From: Anisodus tanguticus
Taxonomy: Eukaryota > Streptophyta > Magnoliopsida > Solanales > Solanaceae
Assembly (NCBI GenBank): GCA_034509755.1
Contig: CM067543.1
Coordinates: 54,988,653-55,052,652, forward strand
Reading direction: 5' to 3'
DNA length: 64,000 bases
In this document: in pieces, positions 36,130 to 47,900 of the stretch
How the letters are laid out: the number at the start of each line of letters is the position of its first letter
Numbering within the stretch: the first letter of the stretch is position 1
Notes under the pieces: model-generated
What the model was told of the DNA's origin: nothing
Databases searched by the model: none
Seen by the model: the letters and a program-made list of their open reading frames with translations, nothing else
Program-made: the position numbers and the translations under genes

Positions 36130-36370
36130 CAATTTTCCAAGACTAAAGCAAGGAAATAAAAATAGAGTGGAGGATGCAACCTTAAATTTTCTTTAACACA
36201 TGCTTGTAGGTAGTATTGTCGTGGCTAATGTGTCTCCTTGATTATATTTCTTGATCTCTCCACCAAGTTCATCATGTAATTGTCTTAGTGCTTTCTCATC
36301 CATAATCAAGTGTGCCAATATAGCCCATTCAATGATTGAAGTAATCGTATTTGATACAACTAAATATAAT
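36130..36370 (-). pseudogene. Fragment of a different cytochrome P450 (I- to K-helix)
   Basis: The minus strand reads NTITSIIEWAILAHLIMDEK, then ALRQLHDELGGEIKKYNQGD, and after a one-base frame change YLQACVKENLRLHPPLYFYF. That is the run from the I-helix through the J-helix to the K-helix ExxR motif (ENLR) and following Pro pair of an A-type plant P450. It is not the CYP96 type at the left end: the EWA...LHDEL and KENLRLHPP pattern fits multi-exon A-type families. The AGxDT part is already degraded, and nothing of the heme domain or N-terminus was found nearby. It is a relic exon or dispersed fragment. The exact CYP family is not assigned. Confidence 0.65.
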
Positions 36371-36642
36371 TACTACTTCATAAATTATTATATCCAAGTA
36401 GCTCCATCATTATTATATGTACTTTACCAATCCTTTTAAAGTCAGTAATAGTGAGCCACTAATTACCTTGACCTTACTTAACAAAAGTAAAAAAAATATA
36501 TAACTGGACAACAATATTGAACTTGTGTTGGTACAATAGTTTGAACTATATATATAATTTATTGATTAAATGTAGATTTTCTTCATAACAGAAAATGATG
36601 ACTAAGAAACATGAAAAATAAGACAATTATATAAGTAGAAAG

Positions 36643-37911
36643 TGTTGGTACTCTATTGTACTTTATAAAGCAGTACGGGAAGTAAATAACTATTACAAGT
36701 GTTCGAAAGGATAAATAAATGGTCAATCTTCAAAATCGCATGCAAGCTTGTTGTGTCTTGAATCTTGATAACCTGAAATCAAGAAACAACTAAATCTGAA
36801 TGGTTACAACGTTGTGTGTTGAGTCGAGTGATTGCACTATGTCCTTAAGACAAGATTGCCCCGTATATATGTTTTTACGTTAGCGGGCCATAGTCTCCCA
36901 AAATAAAACAACACTTTAATCTCAACACTACAAAGCCAATAGGTTGAGTCTGACGAAGAAAACAAATATGAATCGACTTGCTGAATAAATGGAAAAGGAA
37001 GGAAGAGTTTCTTTTTTCTCTTCTGGTTTGTCTCTGTGTATATAGTGTGTCTCTGTTGTGTATATCTCGTATATATCACACTGTATTTCGTCATTGTTTT
37101 TGGGTATTTTCGTGTGTTTTTCTCACTATTAGTGCACTATTTTTCGTTGCTGAAATGTGCTGCTATTTTCGTGTATATATTTGTCACGTTATTGAGCCAA
37201 AACAACTCAATATATAGTAAGGAGGAGGGCTGTTCAACTGCCCAAACATGGCTGTAAATGGCCATTAGGGAGGGCTGTAATGACAGGTTTTAATGCCATG
37301 AAGGAGGGCTGATTATGGTCATTGAAGGAGGCTGTTTAAGGAGGAGTTAACAGCCAAGTTAATGCTCCAGAAAATAGCCCAAACGGTAGGCAGAAAGTTT
37401 CTGTCATCCGTCACTCCCAAAATCAACTTTCCAGAAATTCTAGGGACCAAACTGTAAATATTAAGTAATTTGGGGTCCAAAAAGATAATACCGGAAAGTC
37501 CCCACAGCCCACGACCCGAGCCCGAGCTCGAGCGGGCGGCGACGCGCGAGTGGGCTTAGCCTTGAACCCAAGCACATCTAGGTCCTCTCTCCTTTAAACA
37601 CATGGGATACCTCTTGGAGTCCCAAACCCTTTACCACTTTAGAGACTTATAAAAAGAGCAATTCTTCATTTTTCCACCGATGTGGTAGATTTGTCCCACA
37701 CCATATTTTCATGCCTCAAACACCTTACTTTGTGGACCAATATCTCTTTCATTTCTCAACGAAATTTGACGATTCTTGGCCCTACGGTCATCTACTCACT
37801 TAGTAGATTATGCATGTGAGAAGAGACAAAGCCTCCAACATGCGGAACACTAATGTTTAATTCATTAAATATGGATGAACGCACCTCCCCACCATAGGCA
37901 AATTTCCAACA
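36643..37911 (-). mobile_element. Solo LTR, 1269 bp, TSD GAAAG
   Basis: The ends TGTTGG... at 36643 and ...TTCCAACA at 37911 are flanked by a perfect 5-bp duplication GAAAG (36638-36642, 37912-37916). It is the same family as the solo LTRs at 53453-54541 and 60286-61205, in reverse orientation. Shared words include the ACTCGACTCA / TCTTAAGGACA-like segment near 36825 and the CATAATCTACTAAGTGAGTAG region near 37795. A CpG-rich patch lies at 37505-37555. Open frames inside are chance. Confidence 0.92.
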
Positions 37912-38965
37912 GAAAGATATTGAGAAGATAAACAATACCACAAATAAGTTGTTAGTTGTCTGATGATCAATTTAAAATTAATTGTCAAGTAGCACGTTCA
38001 AGAAATCATCTTGCTTCCATTGCTTATCTTCTCTCCTTTCCCTAATAAAATATTTGTTGTTGAGTTTTGAGGATTTTCATGGATACAATAGGTGACAATC
38101 CATCAGCCACAAGTTATTATATAGCCTACTTTCATAACTTACAACTTTTCATCTCCATAACATATAAATCAAATATTTAATGAATTTATTGCAACTAAAA
38201 GCTTTGTACTCTAAATATCTGTCGTTTATTTCCTCCAAATTCACCAAATTATGCATATTGGAATACTACTACAAATATAGTTGAGTAGACTACTATATTT
38301 TTGTCATTATTAATCTCTTTTGATAAAAAGACATTCTATATCTTTTTGCCTTTCGAATTAGCTGTCGGATGTTATTGGTGATTTAAGAGTGTAAAAAAGG
38401 ACAGTATGGGGAGGAGTCGGACCACAAGGTCTATTGTACGCAGTCTTACCTCACATGTTGATATAAGAGTGTAATGTGGACATAATATATTTTAGTGCAA
38501 GCTTCCGGTCTACTATAATTCAATATAATAAGTTTTTTTTTTAATTCACATTAAACACAATAATTCTAATGCAAGAAACGGTTGGTATTGGGTTTCTATT
38601 GTAAAGTTAAATAATTGGGAATTATGAACATAAACGGCTTGAAAGTTATAGATATTATTAATACTAAATAAAGTGGAATTTATGAAGATATTTTTAATAC
38701 TATTTATTGAATGATTTTTTAGGATAAAATAATTGAAAAAAATAAGATAAAAAGTTTAAAAAAAGAAAAAAAAAAAAAAAAATAAAATTCTTGGCCGTAT
38801 CACGTAACATTATTTATTTCTAGGTTTATATTATATATTGATATTGATTTTCTGATGAATTCTGTATGGTCGTTTAAGCAAACACGCTTAACCTTATCAA
38901 CAGCTTCTAGTGTCCTCAAACATTCCCAACGGTTTCGAGGAATAGAGAAGCAGAGAGAGAGAGAC
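37912..38965. other. Upstream region of the M41-like gene
   Basis: No gene. A SINE/LINE-like fragment (GGGGAGGAGTCGGACCACAA then GGTCTATTGTACGCAGTCTT) lies near 38406-38450. A long A-run precedes 38790. The promoter and 5' UTR of the downstream gene must lie here, but no TATA box could be fixed with confidence. Confidence 0.5.
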
Positions 38966-41900
38966 ATGTCAAATTCTATGTCATCTCTCTTCACTTCTCT
39001 AACGACGCCCTCTCAATTCTTGATACAATGCAGTCGTCCACTAATTCCTTCTTCCACAAATACTGCAAAATGGAGCATCAAAATTCGAGCTTCAGCTGCT
39101 GCTGGTGTTGATTTGACTACCCTCCAAACCGCCATTTCGAAGGTGCATTCCCTGTTTCCCTAAGCTTTAGGGGTCGTTTGGCAGGGTGTTTCAGAATAGT
39201 ACTGAACACGTTGTATTAGTAATGATGAGATTAGTAATAAATATTAGATTTGTGATGCTGCATTATTTTTTATCGATTATTTGGTTTGTTATATTAAATA
39301 ACACGCATTCCCTCTGTCCCAATTTATACAAGGGGGTTCGGAGTACGAAGTTGACTCAATTTCAAACATATACTTACAGTATTTTATAATAAAATTTACA
39401 TATTTGAAAATTACATAAAAAATATTATAAGTTTGCATAACTAGTAATTCATAATATATGAAAAAATGAGAAAATTGTAGTCAAAGAAAAAGTTGTTTGA
39501 CTCTCCAAATAGTAAAACCGTCGTATAAATTGGGACGGAGGGAGTATTGAATAGGGTGTTTTAGAATATGAATAATATTGGTGTTGTTAATGCCATGATA
39601 TGCTATGTATAAGAATAGTATTGAATATGGTGTATATGTAGTACTGATATTAGTTGTACTAGACTTAAATTGCAATCAAACATTGTACTAAATTTAGTAC
39701 CAGCATTATTCTACCTAATACACCCTACCAAACGACCCTATAAGGGTTTATGGAGATAAGGGTGCACAACTACCCTCCCCAGATCCCTATCTTTTGGGAT
39801 TACACTGGGTTTGTTGTTGTTGTTGGATTATTTAGTTTCCATCTGAACTGCTATAGATGCCAAATCAGGTTTTGGATGCCAGAAAATTCACAAACAGGCC
39901 AGAATGATTTTTGGTGTAAATTGGCCACAGAAATGACTTTTTCGTGACAAAATAAAGAAAAATGACTTTCCTACATAATTTTCAATAGTTGAGTGACCAT
40001 TTGATCAATGAATTCAGCTTTGACATGATGTTTTCATTAACTTTTACTTCTTCTAATACTAATACAATACATAAATTAAGTTAACATCTTGAGTTCTGAA
40101 TCTAGTCTAGATTAATTTGATCATATAAGATGAAATGGAGGGAGTACTAAAAATCACAATGTGAAGATGAATTAGTAGGATGCAAATCAAAGAGAGACTT
40201 CCAAATAAATTGGATTCTGGGACAATTAGGAAGGGGGTGATCTGAAAAAGACTACGTTGGAACAGAATTGAGAAGTTCCCTATGTTATGTTCCAAGTTGA
40301 ATTTTTGTTCAATTTTAATTTCTGTTCGTCTTTTGTGTTCTTCTGTTCATCTTTCCAAGATTAACTTCGTCTTATCATACTTTCTACAGTTAGTCTTAAC
40401 TGTTCTATGCACCTATTTTCTTCATTGCAGAGAGATAGTAATGCTGTCAAAGAGGCGCTTGATCAGCTAGTTGAAGTTGGTTGGGCCAAAAAGTGGAGTT
40501 CTCAACCATATGTGTCACGTCGAACGGTCAGTTTTCATTTAAAATGTGAAGCTTTTAGAAAGAACTATCCAGATAAATTAGCCTCCCATGTGTCTAAACA
40601 CTCATAATCATAAGAACAATATGTATTTATCTACTATCTACTTTATTTAATTTGCACACATTGGGCCATAATTATCGGTAATGGTCTTAAAATTTTCCGT
40701 TGCAGACATCTCTTAGAGAGCTGACAACTCTTGGAATAAAGAACGCAGAGAGCCTTGCAATCCCAAGTGTCAGAAATGATGTAAGCTTCTTGATGAAATT
40801 TCTGTGGTGACAGCAGACTCACAATCAGCTCTCAATTTGGATATTATCCAGTATTCTGGGGGTTGTGTTGCTGATTTAGTAATTGTTAGAAGCAAACTAT
40901 ATGTTCAGGACGGGGGCAATAATTAAAGGAACACTGGTGTCAAAGTTGCGTTGTTGGTACATATTGAACACAATGAATGAGATTCCATCTTGGACTCCAA
41001 TAGTCTCCAAATAACCTGTTATAAGTTTCTTAATAGACTTAGGCGTCCAGATTGATGGGGTTAATTGTATGTGATTGGCATGTGTATAATTTGATCTTTT
41101 TCATACAGTGGAATGTTGGCTTATCTTTCCCACCCCTTCAAACTTTTTCATGAATCTGATTGTGTTACTTGAAACATAAAAAGTGGTTCTAGATATGCAA
41201 ACTAGCAGATTCTAGATCCATTTTTCTCTGAAGCAGTGTTCTTACATCTTCGGAATTTAATAAGAGATGCTTTATGTGGCTATGAGTGTTCTTACATCTT
41301 TGGAATTTAATAAAAGATGCTTAATGTGGTTATGTCTTTTTTATTCGACTCTCTGGACTCAGTTTTTAAATCTGTTTGATACTGATCTCGTTCAGTGATA
41401 CAGGCAGCTTTTTTATTTACAGTAGTAGGCACAACAGGATTTTTGGGTGTTCTTGCTGGCCAACTTCCTGGGGTAAGTTCTCTTACGACCCGACTTTTCC
41501 TCAGTTCATTGTGCTCTTTTTTTTTGAAGTTCCGTATTCATTCTAAATAAATAGTCTTCCTCTTAAGGATCAGAGCACTCTTGCCAATTACATAAGAAAT
41601 ATTTTTGTAGATTGGTGTCCGGAAGACTCTAAACCTAGGATCTTCGGCTGCTTCAATGCCATGTTGAAGAATTGTGTGAACCGCCTAAAAAATATTTCCA
41701 CGTGCTTGGAGTGCACATGAAGGAGTGTGCTATCTTTAGCAATTTAACCTTTTAGATTAGGCAGTTCACATAAATTCTTTTCTTGGTTCACACAACTCAA
41801 CCCACTTTTTGTTTTGGTTTTATTCGAAGTTATAATTATGAAAGGAAATGTTGTAGTAAAATTCCGACATGTTGAGCTTTTATTCACTTGAATTAGTTAA

Positions 41901-44900
41901 TTGCTTCCACGATCTCCTCCGTAACAATACCTCCCATATCCCTAGTGTAGCTGTATGGCAATCCATTTCTAGCAAGATACTATTATTACCCCGAATAATC
42001 CAAGCCATGACTCAAGTTAGTCCTTTGAGTTTGACCAGAGTGATTTTGTATTACTTGTCTTCCTTTAAGGCCTTCGCAACTGATGTCAAAGGAAGAAATT
42101 GACAGACCCGACCCAATAGTATCTTCCAACATTATCTGTATAAAGTTGACAGATACATGCAGGTCACACCATTGATTACTTCTTTGTGTTTTCAGGATTG
42201 GGGTTTCTTTGTTCCATACTTGATCGGAAGCATATCTTTAGTAGTTTTGGGAATTGGAAGTACTTCACCAGGGTAAGTCATGAGATTTTAGGCGTTCTTC
42301 TGATTGTCATAATGAATATTACTTCTTCAAACCTTAATATTTAAGATATCCGTCAAGTAAGAAGATATATTCAGTTGAGCTTTTTCTACTGCCTGCAGGT
42401 CGTTATGGCTCATTCTTTTATTCATTATGTAGGCTCCTTCAGGCCGCCATTGATGGATTTTCATCATTTTTTCCTGATTACCAGGAGAGAATTGCCAGAC
42501 ACGAAGCAGCTCATTTCTTAGGTGACATCCTGTTCCAGTTTTCAATATTTTTTTACTTTTATATTTATTTGGTATGACGATGACATGAATTGAGCTGAAA
42601 TGGAAAATTGAGGATTCATATAGCCGACCCTACCTTGTTTGAGACTGAGGCATAGTTTTATTTTTGATGGGCTTCTGCACTTACACCAACTTCCGTCTTT
42701 TAAGCTGGTCGCTAAAACTAAACAGATGAACTACAATGTCAATTTCAGTTTCCTACCTAATTGGTCTTCCCATCCTTGGATATTCACTGGATATTGGGAA
42801 AGAGCATGTCAATTTAATTGATGAAAGGCTGGAAAAGCTGATCTACAGTGGGCAGCTTGACTCGAAAGAACTCGACAGGTATAACCTCAAAAGACTCATC
42901 TACAATCAATTAATTACTTGCTATCAGAGGCGAATGTAACGCTATAGCTACAGGTTCATCGGGACCCAATAATTTTGGTTCAAATCAGGTACATGTGTTT
43001 AATCTGTCATAAATTATGTACAAATGATAAATTTTGAACCCAGTAAATCGAATAATATATGGTAGAATTTCGAGCTCGAACCATAATGTTCATATGCTGT
43101 ACTATCTGCCTCTGCTTGCTATATTTAGGTACTTTGTCAGGTATCTGCAAGACTGCAACTAGTTATATTTCACACAAAGTAACATTGCTTCTGAAATTTT
43201 CTCCGGAAAATGGAAATACGTATTCACAAGTAGTTGCATTTCTCAGGCTGGCAGTGGTAGCAATGGCTGGGCTAGCAGCTGAAGGGCTAAAGTATGATAA
43301 AGTTGTTGGTCAATCAGCTGACCTTTTCACTCTTCAGGTTAAGTGAACAGTGAACACTATCTGGGAGTTAGATTGCCCTTTTTCTGGAACCATTAATAAA
43401 CAAGATGTTGCTCTTTGTCTTCACAGAGATTTCTAAACAGGAGCAAGCCGTCGCTTAGCAAAGATCAGCAACAGAACCTTACAAGATGGGCGGTGAGTCT
43501 AAAACCGAACGCACATTGTGATAAATATATCTATTGACACATAATTTAATTAAGTAATTAAAAGTATGTGTTAAATAGAGCAATATACATGTGATATACA
43601 CTGAATATACAGCAGTGTATATCACATATATATCAGTGGAATAAAAGCAACAGCAGTGCAGTCCAGCAGCCCAGCAGCAAGGCTGCAGTCCAGCAGCCCA
43701 GCAGCAAGGCAGTCCAGCAGGCACAGTGCAGCCCAGCACTGCTGTGGCCCAACTGGGCCTCTCGTCCAGCCCAGCAACGTTGCTACTGCACATACTTAGG
43801 GCAGAAAATCAGTTACAAATATTGTATATTAAGGAAAGTATATTGTGTGTATATTGTAGTATATTTATTACCATAAATTAGTGTTATACACTTACCATAA
43901 TTGTATAGTTAGAATTATGGTAGAACAAGGTTTTAGGAATAGATTAGGATTCTCCTATTTTAACTTGTATATATATCTATTCAATCAATGAAAATAATCA
44001 AGGGGATTATTTCTTTCATGGTATCAAGAGACTAGGTTTTACAAAAAAATTTCTCTCCCTAAAAATTTTTTGACCCTTGGCCGAGACACCCTCCCCCTCC
44101 CCCCCTCGGGTTTCTCTTCCAAAATTCGTCTTCCGCTCTCCAAAACCTCTCTTAAATTTCCCCTCCTTCTTTGTTCTTACCAATATGTCTAAGAACAATT
44201 TTCACCCTGCCCTCACGGTTTCCAATATCAAGCTTAGTGTCCCTATTGTCCTTGAAATGGAAAACGTTCAATATGCAACGTGGGCGGAGTTGTTTAAAAT
44301 TCACGCTATATCTTATCAAGTTCTTCATCACATCATTCCTCCCGCTAGACCCCTTCCTGTGGAGGATCCTGAGTTATGGATTACACTTGATGCTACCGTT
44401 CTTCGGTGGATATACGTCACTATTTCGGTGGACCTTCTACGGACGATTATTGAGCCGGATACCACGGCTATGGTCGCATGGAATAGATTGCGTGACATAT
44501 TCCAAGACAACCAACATTCCCGTATCGTCACACTCGAGCGGGAATTCTCTCTCGTTCGAATGGATGAATTTCCAAACGTTTCGCATATTGCAAGAAACTA
44601 AAGGAGTTGCGAGCGATCAACTCCGTAATGTTGGCACACCAAGAACAAATAATCGTCTAGTTCTACGGTTGGTTGCGGTCTTTCGGAGGCCTATAATGGT
44701 GTTGGAACTCTCCTTCGCCAAAGCAACCCTCTTCCCGACTTTCATCAAGCCGGCTCCGTCGACGTTGGAAGAAGCCGGTTTGGCTAAAAAGGCGGTTCGG
44801 AGGAAGCCCGATTGTCATGATGGCGTCCTCTCCTAATCCTTCGGTTTTGTTAATAATTCGGGCCAAAACCATAATGGTGGCGGCAAGAATAATCGCAAGA

Positions 44901-47900
44901 ATAATAACAAAAACCGCGGGGGCAAACGCGGTGGTAATGGTGGAGGTTCCGTAGTCGGCAAAACGTCGGTGGGTCCCATCCAATGAATAGTGGCCCACCA
45001 CCCCCATGGGCCCGACGGTGGGGCCCATGGCGGAGAGCGATGGCGGTGGACCGTGGGCCGGCCCCCATACCGGCGAGCGAGGGAAATTCCGGCGGCCGGT
45101 GGGGCCAATAGTCCGGCCCAATGCCCGGAAGGCGGCCCGGCGGCCGGTGGCCCGGCGCAACGCGAACGGTGGTAGCGATTACGGGCCGAGTCCAAGCACG
45201 GCCAGAGTTCTTGGGCCCCGACCTCCGCAAGCCCATCATGCGGCAGCCCTACTCGGGCCGATATCGAGGCCGCGATGCACACGTTGGGATTGACTCAACC
45301 GGACCAAAATTGGTACATGGACACCGGGGCCACTACTCACATGACTTCCGACTCAGGTACTCTCTCATCTTATTCCAATTTGAGCACCCCTCGAGGGATA
45401 ATGATTGGTAATGACAGTTCTATTCCAATTCTAGGGTATGGTCAGAAAACGTTGTCTCCCCCCAATCCACCACTCCTCTTGAAAAATACTTTACATGCTC
45501 CTAAATTGATTAAAAATTTAGTGTATGTCCGAAAGTTCACAAATGATAATTCTGTTTCTGTTGAATTTGATCCTTTCGGTTTCTCTGTGAAGGATTTCAA
45601 GACGGGGAGTCATCTCATGAGGTGTAATAGTAGGGGGGGTCTATATCCTATCATGCCCGGTTTCCGTCCATCGAGTCCAGCCTTGCCATCAGCTTTTGCA
45701 GCCATCTCTCCTTCCATGTGGCATGTTCGTTTGGGTCATCCGGGATCTTCTATTTTATCAGTTTTAGATAAAAATAGCTTTATTTCTTGTAAGGGTACGA
45801 ATCGTACTCCAATTTGTCAGTCTTGTTCATTAGGAAAAATTGTTAAGTTGCCATTTGTAGACTCCAATTCTCATACTTCTATGACATTTGACATTATTCA
45901 TAGCGACTTATGGACATCTCCTGTTCTTAGTTCAATGGGTCATCGATATTATGTTCTCTTTTTAGATGATTATTCTAGATTTTTATGGACGTTTCCAATT
46001 GCGAATAAATCACAAGTGTTTTCCGTCTTCATAAAATTTAGAGCGTTCATTCGTACTCAATTCGAAAGAGAAATAAAAAATATTCAATGTGATAATGGGA
46101 AAGAGTATGACAATAGGGAGTTTCGAGAATTTTGTGCTACTCATGGGATAAATTTTCGGTTTTCATGTCCTCATACATCTTCACAAAATGGGAAAGCCGA
46201 ACGTAAAATTCGTTCCATAAATAACATTGTCCGAACTCTCCTAATCCATGCCTCCGTATTTTTGGCATCATGCTCTACAAATGGTCACTTACCTTCTTAA
46301 CATAATTCCGTCTAAAGGTCTGACATATTCTTCCCCTCTGAAAATCTTATATAATAAGAACCCTTCTTATTCTCACCTTCGGATTTTTGGGTGCTTGTGT
46401 TATCCGTTATTCCCATCCACCACAATTAACAAACTTCAGGCTCGGTCTACCCCGTGTGTGTTTTTGGGTTATCCGTCAAATCATCGTGGTTATAAGTGTT
46501 TTGAATTATCCTCCAAGAAAATCATAATCAATCGCCATGTCATTTTTGATGAAACTCAATTCCCGTTTACGAAAGTTCATACTCCCGAACCTAAGTCGTA
46601 TAATTTTTTGGATGACCAAATATCCCCGTATATTATTCGGAATTTTTCGGACAACTCCCGTACCCGAAATTCCCCGGCCGGGCCCACCGCCCGCCGGCCC
46701 CACAAGAACGTCACTCCCTACTTGCTCCGGCCACCGGAACAGTTCCGGTTATTGGGCCGGTCCCACCCCAATCTGGAACTGGTCCAAAACGAACCCACTG
46801 TGTCTGATTTGGCCGCGGCCCACCGCCCGCCGGCTTTGTCCATCCCGAGCCCGAGAAAATTCCCAAAATTCCCTCAATTCTTCCTCAATTCATAGACCGG
46901 TCACTCGTAGTCGGCGGGGTATTTTTACACCTAAAAGACATTTTAATTTACATTCGGATGTCTCTAAATCCCCTTGCCCCGCAATCCCGTGTCCGCATTA
47001 AATGACCCTAATTGGAAAATTGCTATGGTGATGAATATAATGCTCTTATTGATAATAAGACGTGGGAGTTGGTGCCCCGTCCATATGGTATTAATGTTAT
47101 CGAGTCTATGTGGATTTTTGCTCACAATGAGAATTCCGATGGGTCCTTTGCTCGACATAAGGCGCGACTTGTTGGTGATGGTAAGACTCAGCAGGTCGGA
47201 ATTGATTGTGGTGAGACGTTTAGTCCGGTGGTCAAACCGGCTACCATTCGCACTGTGCTTAGCTTGGCTCTTTCAAAGACTTGGCCAATCCATCAGTTGG
47301 ATGTCAAGAATGATTTTCTATATGGTGACCTCGAGGAAACGATCTATATGCATCACCGTTGGGTTTCGGGGATCCCAACCGCCCTCATCATGTCTCTGTT
47401 TGTTGAAGAAATCATTATATGGGCTTAAGCGCCTCCACGGGCCCGGTATACACGATTTGCGACTTTGTGTCGACTATTGGGTTCACTCACGGCAGGTCGA
47501 GATAATTCCTTGTTCATTTATCGCCGTGGTTCGTCATTGGCCTATATTCTGTTGTATGTGGATGATATCATCTTGACTGCTTCCTCCGATGCTTTGCGCC
47601 AGTCTATCATGGCCATGCTCAGTTCTGAGTTTGCTATGAAAGACTTAGGACCTTTGAGTTATTTTTTGGGGATTGCCGTCAAGCGTCATTCAGGTGGCTT
47701 GTTTTTGTCTCAACGAAAATATGCTGCTGAGATCATAGAGAGGGATGGGATGTCATCCCGTAAGTCCACTTCCACGCCGCTTGATGCAAACCCGAAGCTC
47801 GGTGCGCGACGGGTGCACCATACGAGGACCCGACCCGCTATCGCAGCTCTTGCGGGGGCCCTCCGGTATCTTACCTTTACCAGACCGGATATTACGTATG

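Noticed and set aside
36978..37257. Hydrophobic plus-strand frames (Val/Phe/Cys-rich)
   Set aside because: They are antisense within a solo LTR rich in GTGT/TTTT runs; hydrophobicity reflects base composition.
41869..42102. 77-codon frame in intron 4 of the M41-like gene
   Set aside because: Confident exons lie on both sides and join in frame without it; no known domain.
44833..45293. Overlapping long frames on both strands in the GC-rich part of the intronic Copia
   Set aside because: They lie in the CpG-rich nucleocapsid segment, lack stops only because of base composition, and show Pro/Arg/Gly-rich low-complexity translations on every frame.
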